Notes: generated by a model from the sequence alone, not told the origin. Shown: positions 10,007-18,628, counted from the stretch's first letter. The stretch is DNA of 64,000 nucleotides from Dorea sp. D27 (GCF_001185345.1 NZ_KQ236745.1:251781-315780), one strand, 5' to 3'. Numbers and translations are program-made.

Positions 10007-10396
10007 ATGGCACAGGCAGTAATTGACGGTGCGGTGCTGACGTGCAGCTTTGGCACAGTACCGTGTACGCTCCGCGTAACTTCACAGCAGATGTGCCAGG
10101 CGTGCGGAAAACCGGTGGCAACGATACAGGATATGGCAGGGAAGACTAATATATCGGGATTCGCCATGTGTACATCGCTGGCGAACCCGCAGGTGGCGTC
10201 CGCCACAGCAGCGGCACTCGGTGTGCTCACCCCGCAGCCGTGCAATTGTATGGCTGCGGCACCATGGATGAACCCGGGAAAGGCGCCTCTTGTCAAAAAG
10301 GTGCCGTGTCTTCGCAGCGATGCAAAGCTGATGTGCATGAACGGCATGGGCGTCATAACGATAACTGCCCCCGGACAGTTCAAAGTAAATGTGTAA
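10007..10396 (+). CDS. DUF4280 PAAR-like spike tip protein
   Basis: This is a 129-residue protein from the ATG at 10007, which has GGAGG eight bases upstream; a GTG at 9986 lies before that site and is unlikely. The sequence fits DUF4280: AVIDGAVLTCSFGT near the start, a C-x2-C pair (CQACGK), a second cysteine-rich segment (PQPCNCMAAAPWMNPG) and LMCMNGMGVITI near the end. DUF4280 proteins are PAAR-like cones thought to cap the spike and to carry or bind effectors. No classical PAAR gene is visible elsewhere in the window, so this protein probably fills that role. Confidence 0.85.
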   Translation: MAQAVIDGAVLTCSFGTVPCTLRVTSQQMCQACGKPVATIQDMAGKTNISGFAMCTSLANPQVASATAAALGVLTPQPCNCMAAAPWMNPGKAPLVKKVPCLRSDAKLMCMNGMGVITITAPGQFKVNV

Positions 10397-10420
10397 TACA
10401 GTTCAGACAGGAGGTGCCCT

Positions 10421-10747
10421 ATGTACCAGTACGAAGAAAAAAAGAGGACACAGGTCAACAGGACCGGAATACCGGATCATGTAAAAGAAAAGTTCGAGAA
10501 CCGTTCGGGGTATTCCTTTGATGATGTGAAGGTGCATTATAATTCTGACCGGCCGGCACAGTTCCAGGCGCTTGCGTATACGCAGGGGCAGGACGTGTAT
10601 ATGGGTCCCGGACAGGAACGGCATCTCGGCCATGAACTGAGCCATGTCGTACAGCAGATGGAAGGAAGAGTAGCCCCCACGAAAAAGGTAAACGGGCAGC
10701 CGGTGAATGATGATTCAGCGCTGGAGAGGGAGGCAGACCATATGTAA
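10421..10747 (+). CDS. Stand-alone eCIS core (DUF4157) protein, HExxH
   Basis: This is a 108-residue protein made almost entirely of the eCIS core domain. It has the motif [14 protein letters not shown], then DVYMGPGQ, and the zinc-protease-like HELSH at 71-75. It ends at [10 protein letters not shown], exactly where family members usually continue (E-x-E-A-D-x-M-G). In many eCIS clusters this domain is the N-terminal part of a cargo protein; here it is a separate gene with its own AGGAGGT site, 35 bases before the effector. It may act as a loading factor or as a trimmed relic of a core-effector fusion. Whether the HExxH is catalytic is unknown. Confidence 0.9.
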   Translation: MYQYEEKKRTQVNRTGIPDHVKEKFENRSGYSFDDVKVHYNSDRPAQFQALAYTQGQDVYMGPGQERHLGHELSHVVQQMEGRVAPTKKVNGQPVNDDSALEREADHM

Positions 10748-10782
10748 CCTTACGGTATCTGAGCATAAAAGGATGGTGCGTT

Positions 10783-13584
10783 ATGTGGAGCTATGAACAG
10801 GCAGAAAGAAAGCAGAAGAGACAGACAACGGCAGGAAACCGGAAGACAGGTGCCGGCTTTCTGCTGGTCCAGGAATCTCCCCTTCCATGGACATACAGTA
10901 ATGTCATACAGCGGCGTCTGATGTCTCTCGAGGAGTTCCGGCAGATGACAGACCGGGGAGGCGAAGACAAAAGGGGGAAACGCAACAGAGACTACTATAC
11001 CAGGCTGGACCGCTATCTGGAAATGTACCATGATGCATCTTCCACAAAGGAAAAAAAGAATATGCTGGAATTGATCATGCAGGAGCTTACAATCTGGCAG
11101 AGAAATAAGCCGAGATCTGCCAGAAACGAGGTGCGCGGCAGGCTGTTCATGCAGGTGGTGGAAGAGATGCAGAATGTGTTGCTGGAGGAAGGGGACGGCT
11201 TTTATGATAGCTTTTGTATCAGAAAAAGGCTTCTGGATGAGTGGAAAGCCATGGAGCGTGCAGTGCTCGCTGCGGAGACGACAGACTCTGGCACGGAGCC
11301 GGATTCTGTGGTTCGAAGAGGCAATGCGCTTGCGTCAGAGACATTTCAGATAGAAGCCGGATATGCAAGCGCCAGATTTCATGCTCCTATGTCCGTAGCA
11401 CGGATATTAGAATATCTGTCTGTCGGCGTAGAGGCAGCTGCAGCCGCTGAGCGAAGATCTGCCTTTTTGAAATGTCTGGACAGCCTCCTGCCTGTCAGTA
11501 CGCTGAAAGGAATCCATATGCTCATCAATGGAGCGGCAGAGCTAAGTGCCGGAAGCCATCTTCTTTTTGTGGGCAAGTCTGCAAAAGAGGGAGAGATAGC
11601 AGGTTATATGGATATATTCCTGCCCCGCCTTCGCATGATGAGCCAGTTTATTCTTGATATTGCCAAAGCTCGGATACCAAATACACAGCAGGCAGCAGCC
11701 TACGGAGAACGCTTTTTACTAGAATCAACAGGGTCGGATCCACATGTGGCAGGCATGCATGCGGTTTTCTTGTATGACAGAGAGACCTATGGACCTTCGT
11801 CCAGACCGGTGGGAGTGTACAAACCACATGATATGGCCTCGGACCGTATGTCCGCAGGAGACCAGTCTGCCAGACACGGGCCTGCAAGTATACTTTCTTA
11901 TCTGAATCGGCTTTTGACAGAAGAAAACTTTGCTGCTTTCCGAGAAGAACATTCTGAGGACGAGTTTTTAGAGAAGATTCGATTTTGCCAGGTGGGCTTT
12001 GCCACACTGCCTGTCGATGATGAGAGCCATATTGCTGCGTATGCTGTAAAGCAGCCAGACATGACGTCAGTACAGGCCGCCAGCTACTTCTTCAATCTTG
12101 GGATGCTGCAGCTTGCGGCCAAGGTATACAGTATGCAGGATCTGCACCAGGACAATATCATGCCTGTTAAGTTGAAATCGGGCTGTGCGCCTCTCATTGT
12201 CGATGGGGAGGTGTCGTTTACAGAGATAGGTATACCGTCAGGAATACAGGAAGCCGGGCGGGCTAAAAAGGGACTTACCGCTTATTTCACAATAGACGGC
12301 AGACCGATGCAGCCGGATTTTAATTACATCCGGGCCGGTTACCGGTACCTCCAGTCTGTCATGTCTGATTCTGAGAATAATGAGAGGCTGCAGAAAGCAG
12401 TGAAGCCGCAGCTGTCTTATCTGACACGTGTAAGGATTCTCCCGTATTCAACGAGTCATTTAAAAGAGTATGTCGCCACTTACCAGAGCCGTATCATGGG
12501 AGGGAGCAGCAAGGCCGACCTCATACCGTTTTTGATGAAAATGGCCGAAAATGGTACCATCATGGACCGCTTCGGCCATGAATCCGGAAAAATCCGCCCT
12601 CTTGCGGATATATTGTCGGAACGCTATTTCTTCAAAGGGTCCAAAGTGCTGATCCATCATAACAGGTATGTGGAGAAGCTTGCCTCTGCCTGTGAACATG
12701 CCACCGTACCAGCCTTTGAACTCTATATTCCCGATGACCTGGAGGATAAGAACTGCTATGTATTACTGGATGCGGCCTCCACAGATACGTTGCCGGTGCA
12801 AGACATCATAGCCACGATCGTGCCGCCCCAGTCGCATATGTCCGCAAGGGAAATGCTCATAAGCGTCCGCAGGAATATGATACAAAATGTGGGAAAGTAT
12901 AAGTTTGACACGGAAGAGGACGTATACGGTGCAGTTCTGCCGGATAAGAATGCTGTCAGGAGCCTGATGAGGACAACGAGCTATTCCGGCCGGACGTCTG
13001 CGTCAGAACGTGTCACAGCAGGAATGAAGAGATCTCGGAGTACAGCTTCTTTTAATGGGGAGATACCCACGGATATCGGAAAAAGACCGGCCCGGTTTGT
13101 GCCTGCTGTCTCACACACGGAAGGAGAGCACATACCACATTCTTCCGAACAGACGCGGGCAGATGTGCCGGAAGGACTGGTGTGCAATCACACGAAAGGG
13201 GACGGCAACTGCTTCTTCCATGCCGTTTATGAAGCTATGAATGATAAAAAATCAACGGCTGAATCACAGCAGCAGATCCGGAATGCTATTGCAGACGGCA
13301 TGAGGACGAATGTCCGGCTCGCCGTATCCCATTTTGGACCTTTGACGAACGGAGAGTGTGAACGGTATATCAATAGTCTTACCACTCCCGGCAGGTGGGT
13401 GGACGATATGGGTCCTGCCATGGCTGCGGATTTTCTCTGTATCGAAATCTATATTTATGATGTCCATGGACATATATACAAGATAGAGGCTCCTCATCCA
13501 TATGCCGCAGGGCCGGTATCGAAAGTCATCCACCTGCAGTATACAGGCAATCATTATAATTCGTATACGACGGCTTCATTATAG
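10783..13584 (+). CDS. Putative eCIS effector: LanM kinase-like domain fused to OTU protease
   Basis: This 933-residue protein has no signal peptide. Residues 1-200 are mainly charged helices and include VIQRR near 41-45, a motif common after eCIS core domains. Residues about 315-565 match the kinase part of class II lanthipeptide dehydratases (LanM, DUF4135): GSDPH (D319, H321), YKP with K347, DLHQDN (D453, H455, N458) and LIVDGEVSF (D474, E476). A weaker VRILPYS segment at 550-556 aligns with the elimination R-x-x-R-P-T motif, with Ser in place of Thr. No LanC cyclase zinc motifs follow. After a polar linker, residues about 798-933 form an OTU domain: KGDGNCFFHAVYEAM with D807 and C810, and C-terminal GNHYNS with H924 and N926. 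No precursor peptide gene is nearby. Position after the core gene suggests an injected toxin modifying host proteins; the role is inferred. Confidence 0.82.
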   Translation: MWSYEQAERKQKRQTTAGNRKTGAGFLLVQESPLPWTYSNVIQRRLMSLEEFRQMTDRGGEDKRGKRNRDYYTRLDRYLEMYHDASSTKEKKNMLELIMQELTIWQRNKPRSARNEVRGRLFMQVVEEMQNVLLEEGDGFYDSFCIRKRLLDEWKAMERAVLAAETTDSGTEPDSVVRRGNALASETFQIEAGYASARFHAPMSVARILEYLSVGVEAAAAAERRSAFLKCLDSLLPVSTLKGIHMLINGAAELSAGSHLLFVGKSAKEGEIAGYMDIFLPRLRMMSQFILDIAKARIPNTQQAAAYGERFLLESTGSDPHVAGMHAVFLYDRETYGPSSRPVGVYKPHDMASDRMSAGDQSARHGPASILSYLNRLLTEENFAAFREEHSEDEFLEKIRFCQVGFATLPVDDESHIAAYAVKQPDMTSVQAASYFFNLGMLQLAAKVYSMQDLHQDNIMPVKLKSGCAPLIVDGEVSFTEIGIPSGIQEAGRAKKGLTAYFTIDGRPMQPDFNYIRAGYRYLQSVMSDSENNERLQKAVKPQLSYLTRVRILPYSTSHLKEYVATYQSRIMGGSSKADLIPFLMKMAENGTIMDRFGHESGKIRPLADILSERYFFKGSKVLIHHNRYVEKLASACEHATVPAFELYIPDDLEDKNCYVLLDAASTDTLPVQDIIATIVPPQSHMSAREMLISVRRNMIQNVGKYKFDTEEDVYGAVLPDKNAVRSLMRTTSYSGRTSASERVTAGMKRSRSTASFNGEIPTDIGKRPARFVPAVSHTEGEHIPHSSEQTRADVPEGLVCNHTKGDGNCFFHAVYEAMNDKKSTAESQQQIRNAIADGMRTNVRLAVSHFGPLTNGECERYINSLTTPGRWVDDMGPAMAADFLCIEIYIYDVHGHIYKIEAPHPYAAGPVSKVIHLQYTGNHYNSYTTASL

Positions 13585-13598
13585 CAAGAGCATACCGA

Positions 13599-13610
13599 GA
13601 ACATAAGTTC
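13599..13610. promoter_or_regulatory. Candidate SorC operator upstream of the regulator gene
   Basis: The site reads GAAC-ATAA-GTTC, a perfect inverted repeat, ending eight bases before the -35 box at 13619. The same GAAC-N4-GTTC form occurs at 24489-24500. It resembles the operator recalled for Bacillus DeoR, a SorC-family protein. The assignment is inferred from repetition and position. Confidence 0.5.
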
Positions 13611-13618
13611 GGATAATA

Positions 13619-13647
13619 TTGACAAAAAATAGCGTGGCTGTTAATAT
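13619..13647 (+). promoter_or_regulatory. Sigma-A-type promoter of the SorC regulator
   Basis: TTGACA at 13619-13624 and TAATAT at 13642-13647 are separated by 17 bases. Transcription would begin near 13654, so translation must start downstream of that point. This excludes the long TTG-initiated frame that begins inside the -35 box. It also separates the regulator from the eCIS operon. Confidence 0.75.
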
Positions 13648-13708
13648 GAAATTGAAATACCGTATACGTGGTGATACGTATAGAATGAAAGAATGGCAGG
13701 AAAATTTG

Positions 13709-14683
13709 ATGGGAAATAACAGGAACAAGGATATGCAAAGAACGGAATTGCTTGTACAGGTGGCAAGATTATATTATGAACATGATCTGAGCCAGAACGA
13801 AATCGCAAAAAAGATTAATCTGTCCAGGCCGTATATCTCCAAGCTGCTGCATGAGGCTAAACAGGCAGGGATTGTCAAAATCAACATCGAGGACCCTGTC
13901 ATGTCTGAAAACTGGCTGGAACGGAAGCTGAGAGTATATTATGGACTGAATAAAGTGATTGTCGTTCCCAAGGTAGAGGATATAAATCCTTTGCAGCAAG
14001 TGGGAGAAGCAGCGGCTAGATATATGAACAGCATTTTGAAAAATGGAGATGTCATCGGTTTTTCCTGGGGAGAGACCATATACGAGTGTGCCAAAGCGTT
14101 GCCGAAACGGGATGACCTGAAAGATATGATAGCCGTCCAGATGTGCGGCGGGGTCAGCAATATCAAGAGAAACGTCTATGTATCCGAGATAACAAAAGCT
14201 TTTTCTGCCATGCTGAACAGTGCGGGATATGTGCTGCCTTTCCCGGCCATTGTCGATGATAAAAAGATAAAGGAAGCCATAGATAAGGAACATACGATGA
14301 CAGACGTGCTGCGCTATGCACAGCGGGTGAATATCGCCATCGTTACGATGGGGAAGTTCGGGGAACAGTGTGCCCTTGCCCGTGCAGGCTACTTAAGGCC
14401 GGATGAGATCAGCAAGCTGAGACTGCGAGGTGCCGTCGGTGATATCTGTACACACGTGATTGACTCCAACGGCGATATATGCGACCCGGATCTGGATGTA
14501 AGGACGGTGGCGGTCCCCTATGAGCAGATCAAACGGATTGACACAAGGATTGGCGTCGCTGTCGGGGAGAGCAAGGTTGAAAGCATATTGGGCGCTCTCA
14601 AGGGAAATGTGGTAAATGTGTTCGTAACAAACGAAAACACGGTAGATGCAATCAGGGAGGCAAAGCCTGAAATATTTGAATAA
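13709..14683 (+). CDS. SorC/DeoR-type sugar-responsive transcription regulator
   Basis: This is a 324-residue protein from the ATG at 13709; ATGs at 13685 and 13733 are possible alternatives. Residues 27-50 form a helix-turn-helix (LSQNEIAKKINLSRPYISKLL). The rest is the SorC sugar-phosphate-binding domain: GEAAARYMNSIL, VIGFSWGETIYECAKAL, VQMCGGVSN, GAVGDICTHVIDSNGDIC and RIGVAVGESKVESILGAL. Members of this family sense a phosphorylated sugar and control the adjacent catabolic operon; the Bacillus member DeoR controls deoxyribose use and senses deoxyribose-5-phosphate. That is relevant because DeoC is encoded downstream. It stands alone between the eCIS and the transporter operon, with its own promoter and terminator. 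Confidence 0.88.
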   Translation: MGNNRNKDMQRTELLVQVARLYYEHDLSQNEIAKKINLSRPYISKLLHEAKQAGIVKINIEDPVMSENWLERKLRVYYGLNKVIVVPKVEDINPLQQVGEAAARYMNSILKNGDVIGFSWGETIYECAKALPKRDDLKDMIAVQMCGGVSNIKRNVYVSEITKAFSAMLNSAGYVLPFPAIVDDKKIKEAIDKEHTMTDVLRYAQRVNIAIVTMGKFGEQCALARAGYLRPDEISKLRLRGAVGDICTHVIDSNGDICDPDLDVRTVAVPYEQIKRIDTRIGVAVGESKVESILGALKGNVVNVFVTNENTVDAIREAKPEIFE

Positions 14684-14701
14684 AACATGAATATGAGAAG
14701 C

Positions 14702-14748
14702 AAAAGCCAGCGTGCGGTTTAGGATAATCGTACGCTGGCTTTTATTAT
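14702..14748 (+). terminator. Rho-independent terminator after the SorC gene
   Basis: AAAAGCCAGCGT at 14702-14713 pairs with ACGCTGGCTTTT at 14732-14743, and a CG step adds to the stem. It is followed by ATTAT. The hairpin separates the regulator transcript from the transporter operon. Confidence 0.85.
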
Positions 14749-14797
14749 ACATAAAATGCACAAAAAATATTAAGCACGACAAAATGTTTTGTTGATG

Positions 14798-14826
14798 TTG
14801 ACAATGAATTGTTTCTATGATAGTAT
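14798..14826 (+). promoter_or_regulatory. Sigma-A-type promoter of the sugar transporter operon
   Basis: TTGACA at 14798-14803 and TAGTAT at 14821-14826 have a 17-base spacer. A leader of about 100 bases runs to the ATG at 14936 and holds several inverted repeats, consistent with repression near the start of transcription. Confidence 0.75.
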
Positions 14827-14842
14827 TGGTTTACAAAAGTGT

Positions 14843-14896
14843 TTCATATATGAACAAATGATACTAAAGTTTACTTTTGACGAAATAATAGTATCA
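14843..14896. promoter_or_regulatory. Inverted-repeat-rich leader, candidate operator cluster
   Basis: TTCATATATGAA at 14843-14854 is a perfect palindrome. TGAAC-AAAT-GATAC at 14851-14864 shares its left half and spacing with the perfect site at 24488. TGATACT at 14859-14865 is inverted as AGTATCA at 14890-14896, and AAAGT-TT-ACTTT lies between them. The cluster begins about ten bases after the predicted transcription start, a repressor position. Binding by the adjacent SorC protein is inferred. Confidence 0.45.
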
Positions 14897-14935
14897 AACG
14901 CATGCGGAAAAACAAATGATTAGGAGGAAAGAAGA

Positions 14936-16036
14936 ATGAAAGGAAAAATGAAAAAGTTGCTCAGCATTCTCGTTATGGCAGCGATGGTGATGGCACTGGC
15001 AGGGTGCGCCGGGGGCTCCAAAGGAGGAGACGGTAAAGACAGCGGCGCGGACAAAGAGACGAAGAAAAGCTTCAAGGTAGGCTACGCAAATAAAACTTTG
15101 AACAATCCTTACTTTGTTGCTCTGGACGCGGCATTGAAAGAAGATGTAGAGGCCCTTGGATGGGAATATGCCAGCTTGAATGCGGATGAAAATATTGACA
15201 AAGAGATGGAAAATATGGAGACGTTCGTAAGCCAGGGGTATGACCTGATTATTATCAATCCGATTGATTCCGAAGCATGTCTCCAGTCTATCTCAAATGC
15301 GGCTAACGCCGGAATTCCGGTCATCGCAGTTGATAATGCACCGGATTCTTCCGCAGAGTGTGTGACAATCGTATGTTCCGACAATGAGAGGAACGGAAGG
15401 GCTGTCGGCTTATATGTAGGCGAGTCATTTGGAGAGGAACCTATCATCTCTGTTCTGCTGTCAGGTGTCAAAGGGGCTGTCGTTTCACAGGAGAGACGTA
15501 CCGGTCTGATATGCGGAATCATAGAGCAGAGAACGGGCTGTTCTGAAGATGATGCATGGAAGCAGGCCAGAGAGATGGAGCAGACCTTGATCGATACGGG
15601 CAAGGCATATCATGAGGAAGCAGATTTTGCAATCAACGGACAGGGATGGGGAAACTGGACGGCGGATGAAGGGCTTCCGGCCATGGAAGACCTGCTCGTC
15701 GCCAACAAGGACATCAACCTCGTTCTCGGTGAAAATGACAATATGCTCTTGGGCGCGATGACGGCTATTGAAAATGCAGGTATGTCCGGCATCAAGCTGG
15801 CCGCTGCGGCAGACGGGCAGAAGGAAGCGCTGAAGCTGATTGCCGACGGGACAGATTATCTTGCGACAGGTGATAACAGCCCGACGACCGTTTCTGCAAT
15901 GACACTGGAAATTGCCGTAGATGTGCTGGAAAATGGCAAGACTGCCGATGATTATGAGGAAGTGACACGCACACCGCCGTTATGCTATACCGTCGACAAT
16001 GCGGGCGAGTATTACAACGCAGACGCAGCATTTTAA
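14936..16036 (+). CDS. Sugar ABC transporter substrate-binding lipoprotein (RbsB-like)
   Basis: This 366-residue protein has a lipoprotein signal with LAGC, giving Cys24 as the lipidated residue, and a G/D/K-rich linker. The mature part is a type I periplasmic-binding fold of the ribose family: FKVGYANKTLNNPYF, YDLIIINPIDSEAC, AGIPVIAVDNAPDS, and INLVLGENDNMLLGAM. It would bind the imported sugar or polyol on the cell surface. The exact ligand cannot be told from sequence. AGGAGG precedes the start. A strong hairpin follows the gene, so this protein may be made in excess of the ATPase and permease. Confidence 0.9.
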   Translation: MKGKMKKLLSILVMAAMVMALAGCAGGSKGGDGKDSGADKETKKSFKVGYANKTLNNPYFVALDAALKEDVEALGWEYASLNADENIDKEMENMETFVSQGYDLIIINPIDSEACLQSISNAANAGIPVIAVDNAPDSSAECVTIVCSDNERNGRAVGLYVGESFGEEPIISVLLSGVKGAVVSQERRTGLICGIIEQRTGCSEDDAWKQAREMEQTLIDTGKAYHEEADFAINGQGWGNWTADEGLPAMEDLLVANKDINLVLGENDNMLLGAMTAIENAGMSGIKLAAAADGQKEALKLIADGTDYLATGDNSPTTVSAMTLEIAVDVLENGKTADDYEEVTRTPPLCYTVDNAGEYYNADAAF

Positions 16037-16063
16037 ATGGGATATTTGAAAATGAATGAGTTG

Positions 16064-16095
16064 AAAGAGGATATTTCTTTTGAAATATCCTCTTT
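16064..16095 (+). terminator. Intercistronic hairpin after the binding-protein gene
   Basis: AAAGAGGATATTTC at 16064-16077 and GAAATATCCTCTTT at 16082-16095 form a perfect 14-bp stem with a TTTT loop. Only ACAAAAA follows rather than a run of T, so it may be a partial terminator or an mRNA-stabilising structure that raises the binding protein over the rest of the transporter. Confidence 0.7.
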
Positions 16096-16131
16096 ACAAA
16101 AATAGCATAAAATGTATAAGGAGTTGAAGGG

Positions 16132-17640
16132 ATGGCGGACAATTACAGGGTTGAAATGAAAAACATCGTTAAGAGATTTGGCGGGGTTCTGGCATTAAAT
16201 GATGTGTCGCTTCAGATCGGGCCGGGGGAGGTACACGCGTTAGTAGGAGAAAACGGCGCTGGAAAATCAACTTTGATGAAAATTCTATCCGGAGCTTTTC
16301 AAAAAGATGATGGCGCTATATTCATAGATGGAGAAGAAGTAAAGATTTCTTCTCCAAAAGATGCAAAGCAATTAGGCGTGGCCACAATCTACCAGGAATT
16401 TATGCTCGCTCCTCATCTGACGGTTGCCGAAAATATATTCATCGACAGGCTGTCGTCAAAGAATAAATTTATCAACTGGAGAGAGCTGAATCAGAAGGCC
16501 ACGGAGATTCTGGCAGAGCTGGGCTTTTCAGAAATCAGCGCAAAACAGAGGGTGGAGACGTTATCTGTGGCATACCAGCAGGTGGTGGAAATATGCAAGA
16601 ATCTGACGAGGAATGCAAAGATACTCGTCCTGGACGAACCTACCGCGGTATTGACATTTACCGAGATTGAAAAGCTCTTTCTGCTGATTGACAAGCTGAA
16701 GAAAAGCGGGGTCAGCATCATCTATATCTCACATAGACTAGAAGAAATATTCCGCATCTGCGATACGATCACTGTTCTGAAAGACGGGACGTTCGTGAAG
16801 CAGGTAGACGCGAAAGACATTGACAAAGGGCGGCTTGTCAACCTGATGGTAGGCAGGGACATGTCCACCCTCTTTCCGGCCAGAAATGCGGATATCGGAG
16901 AAGTGGTATTAGAAGTCAGGAATCTGAACAGGGGCAAGATGGTGCGCGATGTATCCTTTTCCGTCCGTGCGGGGGAAGTGCTCGGCTTCAGCGGACTGGT
17001 AGGTGTGGGAAGGACGGAGACGATGCGGGTCATATTCGGCGCCGACAAGAGGGACTCCGGGGAAGTCCTGTTCCTTGGCAATAAGGTGAACTTCAAGTCC
17101 CCAAGGCAGGCTGTAAAATATGGGCTCGGGCTGCTGCCGGAAGACCGGAAACAGCAGGGCGTCCTGCTGCACCAGAGCATCCGCGTCAATACGACCATGT
17201 CTTCGCTGAAAAAGGTGACCCATCTGCTAGGCCTGATCAATATGAAAAAGGACAAGACGGTGACGACAGATGTCCTGCGCCAGCTTGCGACAAAGTATCA
17301 TTCTATCGAAGATGCTACTGCCAGCCTGTCAGGCGGCAATCAGCAGAAAGTGGCGTTGGCAAAATGGCTCGTTGCGGACTGCAGATGTATTATATTAGAT
17401 GAACCTACGAGAGGTGTCGATGTAGGTGCAAAAGTTGAAATATATAAAAATATCAACGATCTGGCAGAACAGGGTGTGGCTATCATTATGGTTTCCTCAG
17501 AGATGACAGAGATTATCGGCATGTGCGACAGGGCGGTGATCATGCGCCAGGGTACGATAGCAGGAGAACTTCAAAAGGATGAACTGGGCGAAGACAGACT
17601 AATAAGATATTCGATGGGAGTAAACGATCATGAAGAATAG
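16132..17640 (+). CDS. Sugar ABC transporter ATPase (RbsA-like, two ABC domains)
   Basis: This is a 502-residue tandem ATPase. The first domain has Walker A GENGAGKST, Walker B ILVLDEPTAVL and a poorly conserved signature LSVAYQQ. The second has the usual degenerate P-loop of this family (GLVGVGRTE), a good LSGGNQQK signature and IILDEPTRGVDVGAK. Such proteins power import of ribose, xylose, erythritol and related sugars. The stop overlaps the permease start by 11 bases, implying translational coupling. A GGAGTTGAAGGG stretch precedes the ATG. Confidence 0.93.
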   Translation: MADNYRVEMKNIVKRFGGVLALNDVSLQIGPGEVHALVGENGAGKSTLMKILSGAFQKDDGAIFIDGEEVKISSPKDAKQLGVATIYQEFMLAPHLTVAENIFIDRLSSKNKFINWRELNQKATEILAELGFSEISAKQRVETLSVAYQQVVEICKNLTRNAKILVLDEPTAVLTFTEIEKLFLLIDKLKKSGVSIIYISHRLEEIFRICDTITVLKDGTFVKQVDAKDIDKGRLVNLMVGRDMSTLFPARNADIGEVVLEVRNLNRGKMVRDVSFSVRAGEVLGFSGLVGVGRTETMRVIFGADKRDSGEVLFLGNKVNFKSPRQAVKYGLGLLPEDRKQQGVLLHQSIRVNTTMSSLKKVTHLLGLINMKKDKTVTTDVLRQLATKYHSIEDATASLSGGNQQKVALAKWLVADCRCIILDEPTRGVDVGAKVEIYKNINDLAEQGVAIIMVSSEMTEIIGMCDRAVIMRQGTIAGELQKDELGEDRLIRYSMGVNDHEE

Positions 17641-18592
17641 TGGAAATAAAATCGGAAAAATATTAATCAATAATAATACATATATCATGCTGCTGCTATT
17701 ACTTATTATATGTGCAGTCATATCACCTGATTTTTTTACGTTACAGAATATAACGAATCTGTTGAGACAATATTCCGGAACAACTATTGTGTGCATGGGG
17801 ATGCTCTTTGTCATCCTGACAGGCGGCATTGACCTGTCGGTCGGCTCCATCGTTGCGCTTGGAAGTGTAATGGTAGCCTATGCGCTCACTACGAAAGGTC
17901 TGGGGATGTTTGGGGCGATTGCCCTTCCACTGCTTTGTGGACTGGCCTGCGGGTTGCTGACCGGATTCTTCGTGGCGATTACGAATATGGCCTCGTTCGT
18001 AGCGTCGCTTGCCATGATGACAATAGCCAGGGGCGTCGCGTATGTCATTTCTAACGGACAGCCGGTACAGACGCCGCAGAATACGATTGGCCGTCTTGGT
18101 GTCGCCAATTTTGCGGGAGCGGTGCCGTGGCTTGCCATCATCGCGTTACTTTTTGTCGTACTGTTCTGGATAGTATTGAAATACACTTCGTTCGGCCGGA
18201 TCGTAATCGCAATCGGCAGCAACGAGATGGCAGTACGGCTGGCGGGTATCCGGACAAGGTGGTACAAGCTGGCGGTCTATGCGATATCGGGTGTCTGTTC
18301 CGGTATGGCAGGAATTATCGCATCCTCCAGAACCGCTATCGGGACCCCGATCATCGGACAGGGGCTGGAACTGGATGCCATTGCAGCCTGTGTTATCGGG
18401 GGCGCGAGCTTAAGCGGAGGGCGGGGCTCGGTCCTTAAGACGGTCGTCGGTGTGTTCGTGCTTGCCTTCATCAGCAATATCATGAACCTGCTGGCAGTGC
18501 CGGCCTACCCCCAGGATATCATCAAAGGGGCAATCATTATAGCATCAGTTCTGCTGCAGGAATTTACAGCAAACAAATCAGAAACCATTTGA
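17630..18592 (+). CDS. Sugar ABC transporter permease (RbsC-like)
   Basis: This 320-residue membrane protein has about eight to ten hydrophobic segments. It shows the family motifs GGIDLSVGSIVALG near residue 65, GRIVIAIGSNEMAVRLAGI, and VIGGASLSGGRGSV near the C-terminus. It forms the membrane channel with the preceding ATPase and the lipoprotein. ATG at 17630 lies inside the ATPase gene. A single permease gene implies a homodimer, as for RbsC. Confidence 0.92.
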   Translation: MKNSGNKIGKILINNNTYIMLLLLLIICAVISPDFFTLQNITNLLRQYSGTTIVCMGMLFVILTGGIDLSVGSIVALGSVMVAYALTTKGLGMFGAIALPLLCGLACGLLTGFFVAITNMASFVASLAMMTIARGVAYVISNGQPVQTPQNTIGRLGVANFAGAVPWLAIIALLFVVLFWIVLKYTSFGRIVIAIGSNEMAVRLAGIRTRWYKLAVYAISGVCSGMAGIIASSRTAIGTPIIGQGLELDAIAACVIGGASLSGGRGSVLKTVVGVFVLAFISNIMNLLAVPAYPQDIIKGAIIIASVLLQEFTANKSETI

Positions 18593-18628
18593 CAGGTAAA
18601 TAAACAGCGGTTTGACGGAGGTGCCGAT

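Noticed and set aside
1..10396. Prophage or type VI secretion system
   Set aside because: No capsid, terminase, lysis, TssJLM or ClpV genes; DUF4255, Afp15-like ATPase, two large J proteins and DUF4157 point to an eCIS.
10714..10782. Programmed frameshift joining the core protein and the effector
   Set aside because: The effector frame is open back to 10714 and overlaps the core gene, but no slippery sequence is seen and the effector has its own ribosome site.
10783..13584. A true lanthipeptide synthetase
   Set aside because: No LanC cyclase domain, no precursor peptide, and no lantibiotic transporter or protease gene next to it.
13619..13708. TTG start for the SorC gene at 13619
   Set aside because: It lies in the -35 box of a good promoter and would precede the transcription start.
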